DNA from: JAIBJN01 sp963847985
Lineage (GTDB): Bacteria; Actinomycetota; Thermoleophilia; Gaiellales; Gaiellaceae
Reading direction: 5' to 3'
DNA: 64,000 nucleotides
NCBI GenBank assembly: GCA_963847985.1
Contig: CAWKBS010000008.1
Location: 62,001-126,000 of the forward strand
The notes beneath the pieces were generated by a model. That model was not told the DNA's origin, made no database searches, and worked only from the letters and a program-made list of their open reading frames with translations. A program made the translations under genes and the position numbers. The stretch's first letter is position 1. The number at the start of each line of letters is the position of its first letter. Below, one piece after another: positions 17,745 through 26,138 of this stretch.

Positions 17745-19045
17745 GCGGCGACGGCCTCCGCGGCCTCCTCGACGTCGGCGTCCGTCAGCGTGCGGCAGTC
17801 GAGGAGGAGCAGGCCGTCCCGCACGATGCCGACCACGGCGGGGTCGCCGGTGCGTAGCGGCTCGGCCAGTTCGAGCGGGAGCGCGCAGGCCCAGCTCGGG
17901 ATCTCCGTCAGCGGCAGCGAGCCGCCTCCGGGCCGAGCCGTCGTCTCGGTCACCGTGCCGCCGGTGAGCGCCGCTAGGCGGTCGGCCCGCGCCCGCACCG
18001 ACTCGGCCGGCTCGGCGAGCATCCGCAGCACGGGGAGATCGCGGCTCCCGGCGCGGTAGAGGGCGAGCGTCCCTTCCAGCGCGGCGAGCGTGAGCTTGTC
18101 CGCGCGGAGCGCCCGCTGCAGAGGATGGCGGCGCATCCGCTCGATCAGATCGGCGCGCCCGACGGCGATCCCGGCCTGCGGCCCGCCGAGGAGCTTGTCC
18201 CCGGAGAACGTGACCACGTGGGCGCCGTCCTCGAGCGCGTCGGCGGCGGTCGGCTCCCCCCGTGTCTCGACCAGCGCTCCGGAGCCGAGGTCCTCGACGA
18301 GCGCCAGCCCGCGCCGCTCGGCGAGCTTCGCCAGGTCGCCGGCGCGCGCTTCCTCCGTGAAGCCCACGATCCGGAAGTTCGACTGGTGCACGCGCAGGAT
18401 CGCCGCGGTGCGGTCGGTCACGGCGCGCTCGTAGTCGGCGAGGCGCGTGCGGTTCGTCGTCCCCACCTCGACGAGGGTCGCGCCGGAGCGGGTGAGCACG
18501 TCCGGGATCCGGAAGCCGTCGCCGATCTCGATCAGCTCCCCCCGGGAGACGATCACCTCATGCCCTTCCGCGAGTGCGGCCACGGCGAGCAGCACCGCGG
18601 CGGCGTTGTTGTTCACCACGATCGCCGCCTCCGCGCTCGTCAGCTCGCGGAGAACGGCCGCGAGATGGTCCTGGCGCGATCCGCGATTTCCGGCGGCGAG
18701 GTCGTACTCCAGGTTCGAGTACCCGGCCGCCACGTCGTTGAGGCGCGCAAGCGCTGCCTCGGCGAGCGGCGCGCGGCCGAGATTGGTGTGAACGACGATG
18801 CCGGTGGCGTTGAGGACGCGCCTGAGGCCAGGACGGAGCCGCGCTTCCAGCTCGCGGACCGTGCGCTCGAGCGGGTCGCCGGCCGGAAAGCCCGCCTTCA
18901 CGTCCTCGCGCGCCCGCGCGAGCGCCGCCTGGGCCGCGGCCTTGACGAGCGGGCGTCCATGCTCCGCGGTGAGCGCCTCCAGCTCCTTCCGGCCGAGGAG
19001 CTCGTCGACCGATGGCAGCTCCCGCAGCGGGTTCGACGAGGTCAC
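17735..19045 (-). CDS. selA: L-seryl-tRNA(Sec) selenium transferase SelA
   Basis: PLP enzyme that converts Ser-tRNA(Sec) to Sec-tRNA(Sec) using selenophosphate. About 436 residues, normal for the family. Visible marks: LPSVDELL at the N-terminus, RVLNATGIVVHTNLGRAPL, YSNLEYDLAAGNRGSR, VNNNAAAVLL, HQSNFRIVGF and the PLP-lysine motif SGDKLLGGPQAG at about 280. A -10-like TATCAT ends 8 nt before GTG 19045; a TTG at 19054 is the alternative start. Co-directional and overlapping with selB, with selC immediately after. Confidence 0.95.
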   Translation of the reverse strand: MTSSNPLRELPSVDELLGRKELEALTAEHGRPLVKAAAQAALARAREDVKAGFPAGDPLERTVRELEARLRPGLRRVLNATGIVVHTNLGRAPLAEAALARLNDVAAGYSNLEYDLAAGNRGSRQDHLAAVLRELTSAEAAIVVNNNAAAVLLAVAALAEGHEVIVSRGELIEIGDGFRIPDVLTRSGATLVEVGTTNRTRLADYERAVTDRTAAILRVHQSNFRIVGFTEEARAGDLAKLAERRGLALVEDLGSGALVETRGEPTAADALEDGAHVVTFSGDKLLGGPQAGIAVGRADLIERMRRHPLQRALRADKLTLAALEGTLALYRAGSRDLPVLRMLAEPAESVRARADRLAALTGGTVTETTARPGGGSLPLTEIPSWACALPLELAEPLRTGDPAVVGIVRDGLLLLDCRTLTDADVEEAAEAVAACR

Positions 19046-19053
19046 GAGCGTCA

Positions 19054-19059
19054 ATGATA
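19054..19059 (-). promoter_or_regulatory. -10 element of selA
   Basis: TATCAT, 8 nt before the preferred GTG of selA; with VanW's -10 at 19077 on the other strand it makes a very compact divergent promoter region. Confidence 0.4.
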
Positions 19060-19076
19060 GTGGCCGGGTTTCCCGC

Positions 19077-19082
19077 TACCCT
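19077..19082 (+). promoter_or_regulatory. -10 element of VanW-like gene
   Basis: TACCCT, 9 nt before the ATG at 19092; no ribosome site lies between. Confidence 0.35.
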
Positions 19083-19091
19083 GCTGGGTTC

Positions 19092-20885
19092 ATGGCCGAG
19101 ATCGCCGTCCGTCCCTCGCGCGCAGCTCGACGCCGCCGCCGCAGCCGCGCGGGCACCGTCGCGTTCGTGGCCGCGCTCCTCCTGATGGCCGCCGGGGCCG
19201 CGCTCTTCGCGCGCGCTTACACGTTGCAGGACTCGGTGCTGCCGGGCGTGTCGGTCGCCGGGGTCGACATCGGCGGCCTCTCGCACGCCGACGCGCAGGC
19301 GAAGCTGCAGGCCGAGCTCGGGCCGCGACTGAAGGAGCCGGTACGCATCGCGGTGGGCGAGGAAGTGCTCGTCATTCGCCCCGGCACGGCGTTCGCCCTC
19401 GACGTGGCTGCAACCGAGCAGCGCGCCTACCAGGCCGGGCGGGAGTCGGTCCTCTCGCGTCTCGGCGCCCTCGTCGCGCCGTTCGCGTTCACGCAGGACG
19501 TCGACCCGGTCCTCGAGCCGCTTCCGGGTGAGCGGAGCAGGACCGTCGAGCAGCTCCACGCGCTGACCGTGCGGCCCAAGAACGCCAAGCTGCGCCTCGA
19601 CGGCAAGCAGGTCGTCGTCCGCCCGGGGGTCGCCGGCACCACGGTCGACGTCGACCCGCTGCTCGCCTCGGTGCGGGCGGCGGGCCTGGCCGGAACAAGC
19701 CGCATCACGGCCGACGTCCGCGAGGTCGCGCCGCCGATCACGACGGAGGAGGCCGAGGCGGTGGCGCTCGATGCGCAGACGCTCCTGGCCGCGCCGGTGA
19801 GGGTCCGCCTGAAAGCCAAGCGCGTGGGCGAGCTCGCCCCGGCCAGGCTGGCCGAGCTCGTCCGCTTCCCGCGGGCGGCGGGGACCTACGAGCTCGCGCT
19901 CGAGCCGAAGGCCCTCCGCGCCGCGCTCCTCCCGATGGTGGAGGCGAAGCTCCGCGAGCCGAAGAACGCCACGTTCCGGATCGTGGGGAAGCGCGCGCGC
20001 GTCGTCCGCTCGAGGCCGGGGACGACCCTCGACGTCCAGAAGGCCCAGGACGCCGTCCTCGCCGCGGGCACCGGGCCGGGTCGCCGCGTCGCCGTCGTCG
20101 GGCTCACCGCCCTCGCGGCCGACCTGAGCACGGGGGAGGCCAAGGCGCTCGGCATCCGCGAGCAGATCGCCTCGTTCACGACCGACATGGGCGCCTCGTC
20201 CTCGAACCGGATCCACAACGTGCACCTGCTCGGCGACTACCTCGACGGCACGATCGTGAAGCCCGGCCAGACGTTCTCCTACAACCGCGACATCGGCCCG
20301 CGCACGGTGGAGCGCGGCTTCCGTGAGGGCCAGATGATCTGGGGCGGCGTGCTCATCCCCTCGATCGGCGGCGGCGTCTGCCAGACGGCCACGACGATCT
20401 TCAACGCCGCGTTCGAGGCCGGGCTCCCCATTCTCACGCGCTCGAACCACGCCTTCTACATCAGCCACTACCCGATGGGCCGGGATGCGACCGTCTCCTG
20501 GGGCGGCCCCGAGTTCGTGTTTCGCAACGACCTGAAGAACGCCATTTTCATCAAGGTGAGCTACACGAACTCGACCTTCACGGTCAGCTTCTACGGGACG
20601 AAGCAGGGGCGTCGCGTCGAGTCGACCACCAGCGAGCCGACGAACTACACGCAGCCGGAGCTCCAGTACGCCGTCGACCCCGGCGCGCCGCGGAACTCCG
20701 TCCGGCGGACGTCCGCCGGCGGGCCAGGCTTCGACGTCACGGTCAACCGCAAGGTCTACGAGCGCGGAAAGCTCATCCTCGAGGACAGCTTCTTCACGCG
20801 CTACAAGCCGGAGAACCCGACGGCCATCTACGGGCCCGGCCGGACGCCCCCCGGCGACTACTTCTACCTTCCTTCCTCGGCGTAG
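19092..20885 (+). CDS. VanW-family protein with peptidoglycan-binding-4 repeats
   Basis: A 597-residue membrane-anchored envelope protein. One N-terminal transmembrane helix (AFVAALLLMAAGAALFARAY) is followed by two PG_binding_4 modules (~45-160 and ~190-350) and a VanW domain (~380-500: SSNRIHNVHLLG, GQTFSYNRDIGPRT, GGGVCQTATTIFNAAFEAGL, NHAFYISHYP). The tail resembles a degenerate G5 domain. VanW proteins occur in glycopeptide-resistance clusters but no vancomycin genes are nearby; a general cell-wall role is more likely. The exact biochemical function is unknown. Confidence 0.85.
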   Translation: MAEIAVRPSRAARRRRRSRAGTVAFVAALLLMAAGAALFARAYTLQDSVLPGVSVAGVDIGGLSHADAQAKLQAELGPRLKEPVRIAVGEEVLVIRPGTAFALDVAATEQRAYQAGRESVLSRLGALVAPFAFTQDVDPVLEPLPGERSRTVEQLHALTVRPKNAKLRLDGKQVVVRPGVAGTTVDVDPLLASVRAAGLAGTSRITADVREVAPPITTEEAEAVALDAQTLLAAPVRVRLKAKRVGELAPARLAELVRFPRAAGTYELALEPKALRAALLPMVEAKLREPKNATFRIVGKRARVVRSRPGTTLDVQKAQDAVLAAGTGPGRRVAVVGLTALAADLSTGEAKALGIREQIASFTTDMGASSSNRIHNVHLLGDYLDGTIVKPGQTFSYNRDIGPRTVERGFREGQMIWGGVLIPSIGGGVCQTATTIFNAAFEAGLPILTRSNHAFYISHYPMGRDATVSWGGPEFVFRNDLKNAIFIKVSYTNSTFTVSFYGTKQGRRVESTTSEPTNYTQPELQYAVDPGAPRNSVRRTSAGGPGFDVTVNRKVYERGKLILEDSFFTRYKPENPTAIYGPGRTPPGDYFYLPSSA

Positions 20886-20890
20886 TGGGT

Positions 20891-20896
20891 TAGAGT
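20891..20896 (+). promoter_or_regulatory. -10 element of bioY
   Basis: TAGAGT, 9 nt before the bioY ATG; overlaps the intergenic gap after the VanW gene. Confidence 0.35.
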
Positions 20897-20905
20897 CCCG
20901 CCGCG

Positions 20906-21499
20906 ATGAATTCGCAGGCGGCGACCCTCAGGCTGGCGGTCTTCCCGCGGTCGAACCTGCTGGTGGACGTCCTCCTGGTCGTCGCCGGAGCCGGGCTCGT
21001 CTCACTCGCCGCCCAGATCGAGATCCCGCTCGGGTTCACGCCGGTGCCCATCTCGGGCCAGACGTTCGCCGTGCTGCTCGTCGGGGCCGCCTACGGCCCG
21101 CTGCTCGGAGCGATGAGCCTGCTGCTCTACCTCGGCGTCGGCCTCGTCGGCGCCCCTGTCTATTCGGGCGGCGACGGCGGCTGGGAGGTCTTCCACGGCG
21201 CGACCGGCGGCTACCTCGTCGGGTTCGTCGTCGCCGCGGCGCTGACCGGCTGGCTGGCCGAGCGGCGGTGGGACCGGCGGTTCAACTCGGCCGTCGCCGC
21301 GATGCTTTCGGGGAGCGTCGTCATCTACCTGTTCGGGCTGCCCTGGCTGGCGAAGGAGATCGGCACCGGGCTCGAGGGAACCCTCGAGGCCGGCCTCTAC
21401 CCGTTCGTCGTCGGCGACCTGGTCAAGCTCTATCTGGCCGGGATGCTGCTTCCCGGAGCCTGGAAGCTGGTCAAGCGCCTGCGAGGCGCCGACTCCTAG
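20906..21499 (+). CDS. bioY: Biotin transporter BioY
   Basis: S-component of an ECF-type biotin transporter, 197 residues with six membrane helices. Family blocks: IPLGFTPVPISGQTFAVLLVGA, LLLYLGVGLVGAPVYSGG and GGYLVGFVVAA. Biotin uptake fits the biotin-dependent acyl-CoA carboxylase encoded at 42824. No EcfA/EcfT genes are adjacent, so it either shares an energising module encoded elsewhere or works alone. The GTG/ATG choice is clear: ATG 20906 begins the conserved N-terminus. Confidence 0.9.
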   Translation: MNSQAATLRLAVFPRSNLLVDVLLVVAGAGLVSLAAQIEIPLGFTPVPISGQTFAVLLVGAAYGPLLGAMSLLLYLGVGLVGAPVYSGGDGGWEVFHGATGGYLVGFVVAAALTGWLAERRWDRRFNSAVAAMLSGSVVIYLFGLPWLAKEIGTGLEGTLEAGLYPFVVGDLVKLYLAGMLLPGAWKLVKRLRGADS

Positions 21500-21553
21500 T
21501 TTCGGCCCCGAGCCTCCGGGTATGCGTCCAGGGACGCAACCAGGGAGGACGAC

Positions 21554-22102
21554 ATGGCCAACGTCACCGAGTCGATCGACGTCCAGGTGCCTGTGCGCAC
21601 GGCGTACGAGCAGTGGACGCAGTTCGAGGAGTTCCCGCAGTTCATGGAGGACGTGCAGTCCGTCGAGCAGGTCGACCCCGGGATCCTGCGCTGGGTGGTC
21701 GGGGCGGGCGACAAGCAGCACACGTGGACGGCGGAAGTCACAGAAGAGCGCCCGGGTGAGCGAATCGCCTGGAGGGCGATCGAGGGTCGGTGGAGCGCCG
21801 GCGCCATCACGTTTCACCGACTCGCCGAGGACGAGACGCGCGTCGTCATGGAGCTGGAGCACGAGACCGATGGACTCATGGACCAGCTCGGGAGCGCGCT
21901 CGGCCTGGACAACCGGCGCGTGCAGGGCGATCTCGGGCGCTTCAAGGAGCTCGTCGAGAGCCGAGAAGGCGCGACGGCGCGCTGCACGGCGAGACGAGAG
22001 CGGCCAGCGAGCCCGCTGACGCCGCACGGGTGGGTGGGCGCCGCTCGGGGGGTCGGCGCTCGCCTCGCCCCTGTCGTGACTGTGAGCCTCGCCCTGGCGT
22101 GA
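21554..22102 (+). CDS. SRPBCC-family (polyketide cyclase-like) protein
   Basis: A 182-residue protein; residues 1-140 form a START/SRPBCC domain (SIDVQVPVRTAYEQWTQFEE, then WTAEVTEERPGERIAWRAIE and LDNRRVQGDLGRFKELVESR). Relatives end shortly after such a sequence. The last ~40 residues here are Arg/Ala/Pro-rich and look like out-of-frame reading; another frame continues D-G-A-L-H-G-E-T-R, closer to the family tail, so a base may be missing near 21970. The ATG follows GGGAGGACGAC. Function unknown; members bind lipids or act in stress responses. Confidence 0.75.
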   Translation: MANVTESIDVQVPVRTAYEQWTQFEEFPQFMEDVQSVEQVDPGILRWVVGAGDKQHTWTAEVTEERPGERIAWRAIEGRWSAGAITFHRLAEDETRVVMELEHETDGLMDQLGSALGLDNRRVQGDLGRFKELVESREGATARCTARRERPASPLTPHGWVGAARGVGARLAPVVTVSLALA

Positions 22103-22896
22103 TCTGTGAGATCTGTGAACGGAAGAGAGCTTCGCCCTCTTCCTCCCTGTCTCAGCCTTTGCGGCTGCGCCGCCGCTGAGACATCAGCGCGTGCGGCCTT
22201 GCCGCCGCCGCTGAGACATTCTGAACGAGAACGGCGCTCGTAGCCCCCGACGATGAGCCGGACCGCCTCCTCGGGATCGTCGGTGACGTGGAGGTTGTCC
22301 CAGTCCTCGGGCGAGATCATGCCCTCGGCCAGGAGCGGGTCGCGGACCCAGTCGAGGAGGCCGCGCCAGTAGCCCGCGTCGACGAGGACGACCGGGAAGT
22401 CGAGGATCTTGCCGGTCTGGATCAACGTCATCGACTCGAACAGCTCGTCCAGGGTGCCGAAGCCGCCGGGGAAGATGACGAAGCCCTCGGCGGCCTTCAC
22501 GAACATCGTCTTCCGCACGTAGAAGTGGTCGAAGACGACCTCGATGTCCAGGTAGGGGTTCGAGCTTTGCTCGTGCGGCAGGACGATGTTGAAGCCGACG
22601 GAGAGCCCGCCGCCCTCGCGCGCGCCCCGGTTCGCCGCCTCCATGACGCCGGGACCGCCGCCCGTCACGACCGTGAAGCCGGCGTCGGCGAAGCGGCGGC
22701 CCACATGGCGCGCCTGGGCGTAGGCGGGATGCTCCTCGCTTACGCGGGCCGAGCCGAAGATCGTGACGGCGGGCTTCGGCAGGTCGGCGACCGTGTCGAA
22801 GCCGAGCAGGAACTCGTCGCCGATCTGGCGGGCGTGCAGCAGCTGCGCGCCCTCGGTGCTCTCCAGGATCAGCCGGTCGTCGTCGCGCGCGCTCAT
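21814..22896 (-). CDS. LOG-family (TIGR00730) protein with abnormal C-terminal run-on
   Basis: Rossmann-fold protein of the lysine-decarboxylase-like LOG family (nucleoside-5'-monophosphate phosphoribohydrolases). Conserved: FDTVADLPKPAVTIFGSARV, VVTGGGPGVMEAANRGA with the catalytic PGGFGTLDELFE near 170. The domain ends about residue 220 (GGYERRS, near 22240). The frame then stays open another ~140 residues, through a hairpin repeat and antisense to the SRPBCC gene, reading as low-complexity Arg/Ser. A shifted frame meets TGA soon after, so a small indel probably removed the true stop. ATG 22896 overlaps the protease stop by one base. Confidence 0.75.
   Translation of the reverse strand: MSARDDDRLILESTEGAQLLHARQIGDEFLLGFDTVADLPKPAVTIFGSARVSEEHPAYAQARHVGRRFADAGFTVVTGGGPGVMEAANRGAREGGGLSVGFNIVLPHEQSSNPYLDIEVVFDHFYVRKTMFVKAAEGFVIFPGGFGTLDELFESMTLIQTGKILDFPVVLVDAGYWRGLLDWVRDPLLAEGMISPEDWDNLHVTDDPEEAVRLIVGGYERRSRSECLSGGGKAARADVSAAAQPQRLRQGGRGRSSLPFTDLTDHARARLTVTTGARRAPTPRAAPTHPCGVSGLAGRSRLAVQRAVAPSRLSTSSLKRPRSPCTRRLSRPSALPSWSMSPSVSCSSSMTTRVSSSASR
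22148..22218. repeat. TGTCTCAGC hairpin with third half-site
   Basis: TGTCTCAGC at 22148-22156 pairs with GCTGAGACA at 22175-22183 (inner stem GCGGC/GCCGC), and a second GCTGAGACA stands at 22210-22218. Lies between the converging SRPBCC and LOG genes; probably a terminator with a partly duplicated arm. Confidence 0.6.
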
Positions 22897-23771
22897 CAGA
22901 AGCTGCGCTCGATGTGCGTCGCGCTCATGGCGACGGCGAGCAGGGCGGCAAGCCCGACGTAGGTGACGGCGACGACCGCGCGCTGCCACGGCTCGATTGC
23001 GTAGTAGGCGGCGGCCCGTGGCTCGTTCCGGTCGCGCCAGCGGCGCCAGACCTCGATTCCGCCGACGATGAGCACGAGGAAGAGGATCGGGTTCGGGCGC
23101 AGGATCGTCAGCCCCAGCAGCAACGCCAGCCCGACCGCCCACAGGGCAGGGTGCAGGGCTGCGACCGCGCGCCCCCCGTCGAGCGGCGAGACCGGGATCA
23201 GGTTGAAGAGGTTGAGGAAGAAGCCGGTGAAGGCGAGCGCGACGAGCAGGTCCGAGTCGAGCGCTTCGCCGGCGGCCCAGACGCCCGCCGCGGCCAGGCT
23301 GCCCACGATCGGGCCGGCCAGAGCGACCTGCGCCTCCTTCCAGACGTTGTGGGGCATCTGCTTCATCCCGACGACCGCGCCGAGGAAGGGGATGAAGAGC
23401 GGTGCGGTGGCCGGAACGCCCTGCCTTCGCAGCTCGGCGACGTGGCCGAGCTCGTGGATCAGCAGCAGGAAGACGAATCCGACCGCGAAGCGCCAGCCCC
23501 AGATCCAGGCGTACGCCGCGATGGAGACCAGCATCGAGCCGGCGGTGACGAAGATCTTCAGCTTGAAGAGCGCGAGGATCGCCGCCTTGAACTTGAAGAT
23601 GAGCAGGCCGAGCGCGGCGATCGGCGCCCAGAGCTTCCGGCCGAGCTCGGAGAGACGCCCGCGCGGGTGGATCGGCTCGTAGTCGCGGTAGGCGTGCTCG
23701 CCGTCGTCTACCGGCGGCTCGAGCTCGTAGCGCTGCGTCTCCGGCTCCTGCTGGGGCGTGAGGCTGCTCAC
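22896..23771 (-). CDS. Site-2 protease-family membrane metalloprotease
   Basis: A 291-residue intramembrane zinc protease. The catalytic helix has HELGH (about residue 105) and a later helix has the third ligand in NLFNLIPVSPLDGGRA. Five or six hydrophobic segments are visible. Such proteins cleave membrane-bound regulators such as anti-sigma factors, but the target here is unknown. GTG 23771 is preceded by TACGAT with a 6-nt gap, implying a leaderless transcript. The stop overlaps the LOG-protein start (TGATG), so the two are translationally coupled. Confidence 0.85.
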   Translation of the reverse strand: MSSLTPQQEPETQRYELEPPVDDGEHAYRDYEPIHPRGRLSELGRKLWAPIAALGLLIFKFKAAILALFKLKIFVTAGSMLVSIAAYAWIWGWRFAVGFVFLLLIHELGHVAELRRQGVPATAPLFIPFLGAVVGMKQMPHNVWKEAQVALAGPIVGSLAAAGVWAAGEALDSDLLVALAFTGFFLNLFNLIPVSPLDGGRAVAALHPALWAVGLALLLGLTILRPNPILFLVLIVGGIEVWRRWRDRNEPRAAAYYAIEPWQRAVVAVTYVGLAALLAVAMSATHIERSF

Positions 23772-23777
23772 CGACTC

Positions 23778-23783
23778 ATCGTA
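23778..23783 (-). promoter_or_regulatory. -10 element of site-2 protease gene
   Basis: TACGAT, 6 nt before the GTG start; canonical leaderless spacing. Confidence 0.5.
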
Positions 23784-23859
23784 GCGGCGCCCTTGCGAAA
23801 CTCCCGGCACGCCGTTGAGCCCGGCTCTCGTGCTGTTCGTGACGGTGGCGGCCGAGCGT

Positions 23860-24498
23860 CTACGACCCTCGGCCGATCCACTCCTCGCCGCCCTCGTAGA
23901 TCTCCTTCTTCCAGAGGGGGACGTCGACCTTGAGCGTGTCGATCGCCTCCTTGCAGGCGGCGAGAGCGTGCTCACGGTGGGGCGCGGAGACGGCGATCGC
24001 GACGCTCGTCTCGCCGATGCCGACGCGCCCGATGCGGTGGGTGATCGCGACCTTGCACAGGTCGTAGCGGGCCGCGAGGCTCTCGGCCAAGTCGGCCATG
24101 ACCTTCTCCGCCATGCCCTCGTAGGCCTCGTACTCGAGGTGGAGGACCGTGCGGCCGCGCGACTGGATTCGGGTCGTCCCCAGGAAGGTGGCGATGGCGC
24201 CGGCGCGCTCGTCGGCGACCTCGGCCAGGACTGCGTCGAGGTCGATCGGGTCGCCGGTGAGCCGGAAGGCGCCGCCGGAGACCGGCGGGATCAGCGCCAC
24301 CTCGTCGCCGTCCGCTAGCAGGCGGTCGCCGGCGGCGTAGTCCTTGTTGACCGCGTACAGGAGCCCCTCCGGCTCGCCGCCGAGCCCCAGCTCGGGCCAG
24401 ACGTCGCCGAGTCGCGAGCCTGACGGGAGCTCGAGCTCGCGCTCGGCGGTGCCGGCCTGCTCGCGGAGCCCGGCGAAGAGCCGCACCCGGATCCTCAT
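23860..24498 (-). CDS. MoaD-MoaE fusion, molybdopterin synthase
   Basis: Both subunits of molybdopterin synthase in one 212-residue chain. Residues 1-76 are a ubiquitin-like MoaD domain ending PPVSGG; residues 80-212 are MoaE, with the catalytic region GRTVLHLEYEAYEGMAEKVM and the late VPLWKKEIYEGGEEWIG. In normal MoaD the Gly-Gly is C-terminal and becomes a thiocarboxylate; here it is internal, so cleavage after Gly-Gly (as for mycobacterial MoaX) is expected. No other moa genes are nearby. A -10-like TAAGCT ends 6 nt before the ATG. Confidence 0.9.
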   Translation of the reverse strand: MRIRVRLFAGLREQAGTAERELELPSGSRLGDVWPELGLGGEPEGLLYAVNKDYAAGDRLLADGDEVALIPPVSGGAFRLTGDPIDLDAVLAEVADERAGAIATFLGTTRIQSRGRTVLHLEYEAYEGMAEKVMADLAESLAARYDLCKVAITHRIGRVGIGETSVAIAVSAPHREHALAACKEAIDTLKVDVPLWKKEIYEGGEEWIGRGS

Positions 24499-24504
24499 GC
24501 CGGA

Positions 24505-24510
24505 AGCTTA
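24505..24510 (-). promoter_or_regulatory. -10 element of moaD-moaE
   Basis: TAAGCT, 6 nt before the ATG at 24498. Confidence 0.45.
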
Positions 24511-24542
24511 GGCGGCGAGCCGTGCCGGTAGCGCGGCGGAAG

Positions 24543-24548
24543 TAGGAT
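24543..24548 (+). promoter_or_regulatory. -10 element of acyl-CoA mutase gene
   Basis: TAGGAT, 6 nt before the ATG at 24555; the intervening CACCCC has no ribosome-binding site. Confidence 0.5.
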
Positions 24549-24554
24549 CACCCC

Positions 24555-26138
24555 ATGGCCCCGGCCGAGGAGCGCCGCGAGACCGACTCGGGCATCGAGG
24601 TCAAGCCGGTCTACACCGAGCAGGACGTCGAGGGCCTGGAGCCCGCGCTCCCCGGCGAGTTCCCGTTCACGCGCGGGCCCTACAGGGACATGTACCGCGG
24701 GCGGCCGTGGACGATCCGCCAGTACGCGGGCTTCGCCTCGGCCGAGGAGACGAACGAGCGCTTCCGCTACCTTCTGGAGCAGGGCCAGACCGGGCTCTCG
24801 GTGGCGTTCGACCTGCCGACGCAGCTCGGTTACGACTCCGACGACGCGCGGGCCGCCGGGGAGGTGGGGCGGACCGGCGTCGCGATCGACTCGCTCGCGG
24901 ACATGGAGGTCCTGTTCGCCGGCATCCCGCTCGGCGAGGTCTCGACCTCGATGACCATCAACGCGCCGGCCGCGCTGCTGCTCCTCCTCTACGAGCTCGT
25001 CGCCGAGAAGCAGGGCGTGGCGGGCGAGCGGCTGCGCGGCACCGTGCAGAACGACATCCTCAAGGAGTACGTCGCCCGCGGGAACTACATCTTTCCGCCT
25101 CGGCCGTCCATGCGGTTGACGACCGACCTGTTCGCCTACTGCCACGAGCGGCTGCCGCGCTGGAACACCATCTCGATCTCCGGCTACCACATCCGGGAGG
25201 CGGGCTCGACGGCCGTGCAGGAGCTGGCCTTCACGCTCGCCCACGGGATCGCCTACGGCGAGGCGGCCGTAGCGGCGGGGCTCTCGCCCGACGAGTTCGG
25301 CGAGCGGCTCTCGTTCTTCTTCAACGCCCACAACCACTTCTTCCAGGAGGTGGCCAAGTTCCGCGCGGCGCGCACGCTCTGGGCGCGGATCATGCGCGAC
25401 CGCTTCGGCGCCACGAACCCGAAAGCCCAGGCCCTGCGCTTCCACGCGCAGACCGGCGGGTCTACCCTGACGGCGCAGCAGCCCGAGAACAACGTCGCGC
25501 GCGTGACCGTGCAGGCGCTCTCCGCAGTCTGCGGCGGCGCGCAGTCGATCCACACGAATGCCTTCGACGAGGCGCTCGCGCTGCCGACCCAGCGCAGCGC
25601 GCGCATCGCCCTCCGCACGCAGCAGATCCTCCAGTTCGAGGCGGGCGGCACCGACACCGCCGATCCGCTCGCAGGCTCCTACTTCGTCGAGTCGCTGACG
25701 AAGGAGCTCGAGGAGAGCGCGTGGGAGCTCATCGAGCGCATCGACGAGCTCGGCGGCGCAGTCGCCGCGGTCGAGCAGGGCTTCCAGCAGCGCGAAATCG
25801 AGGACTCCGCGTACGCCTTCGAGCAGGGGGTGGAGGCGGGCGAGCGCGTCGTGGTCGGCGTCAACCGCTTCGCCCAGGACGACGTGGAGGAAATGGAGAT
25901 CCACCGGCTCGATCCGGAGGCGGAGCGGCGCCAGGTCGAGCGCACCGCTCGCGTGCGGGCTGAGCGGGACGCGTCCGCGGTCGAGTTTGCGCTGGGCCGC
26001 ATCCGGGAGGTCGCCGGCGGCGAGGGGAACTTGCTCGTGCCCATCCGTGAGGCGCTCGCGGCACACGCGACGGTCGGCGAGATCTGCAACGTCCTGCGGG
26101 AGGAGTGCGGCACGTACGACGCGCATCTGGCGCCGTGA
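24555..26138 (+). CDS. Acyl-CoA (methylmalonyl-CoA-type) mutase large subunit
   Basis: B12-dependent carbon-skeleton mutase, substrate-binding TIM-barrel only (527 residues); the cobalamin-binding domain must be a separate protein. Core motifs: TIRQYAGFASAEETNERFRY with the substrate Tyr, GLSVAFDLPTQLGYDSDD, TVQNDILKEYVARGNYIFPP (Arg retained, as in methylmalonyl-CoA enzymes), ISISGYHIREAG (catalytic His) and HAQTGGSTLTAQQPENN. With the carboxylase beta subunit at 26760 it suggests propionyl-CoA to succinyl-CoA conversion; ethylmalonyl or isobutyryl substrates are not excluded. Its stop overlaps the GNAT start (GTGA). Confidence 0.85.
   Translation: MAPAEERRETDSGIEVKPVYTEQDVEGLEPALPGEFPFTRGPYRDMYRGRPWTIRQYAGFASAEETNERFRYLLEQGQTGLSVAFDLPTQLGYDSDDARAAGEVGRTGVAIDSLADMEVLFAGIPLGEVSTSMTINAPAALLLLLYELVAEKQGVAGERLRGTVQNDILKEYVARGNYIFPPRPSMRLTTDLFAYCHERLPRWNTISISGYHIREAGSTAVQELAFTLAHGIAYGEAAVAAGLSPDEFGERLSFFFNAHNHFFQEVAKFRAARTLWARIMRDRFGATNPKAQALRFHAQTGGSTLTAQQPENNVARVTVQALSAVCGGAQSIHTNAFDEALALPTQRSARIALRTQQILQFEAGGTDTADPLAGSYFVESLTKELEESAWELIERIDELGGAVAAVEQGFQQREIEDSAYAFEQGVEAGERVVVGVNRFAQDDVEEMEIHRLDPEAERRQVERTARVRAERDASAVEFALGRIREVAGGEGNLLVPIREALAAHATVGEICNVLREECGTYDAHLAP

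Noticed and set aside
18558..20468. Very long minus-strand frame antisense to the VanW-like gene
   Set aside because: Arg/Glu/Gly-rich low-complexity translation without family motifs; typical antisense shadow of high-GC coding DNA.
24495..26126. Long minus-strand frame antisense to the acyl-CoA mutase gene
   Set aside because: Residue use mirrors codon-position bias of the mutase gene; no domain and no ribosome site.
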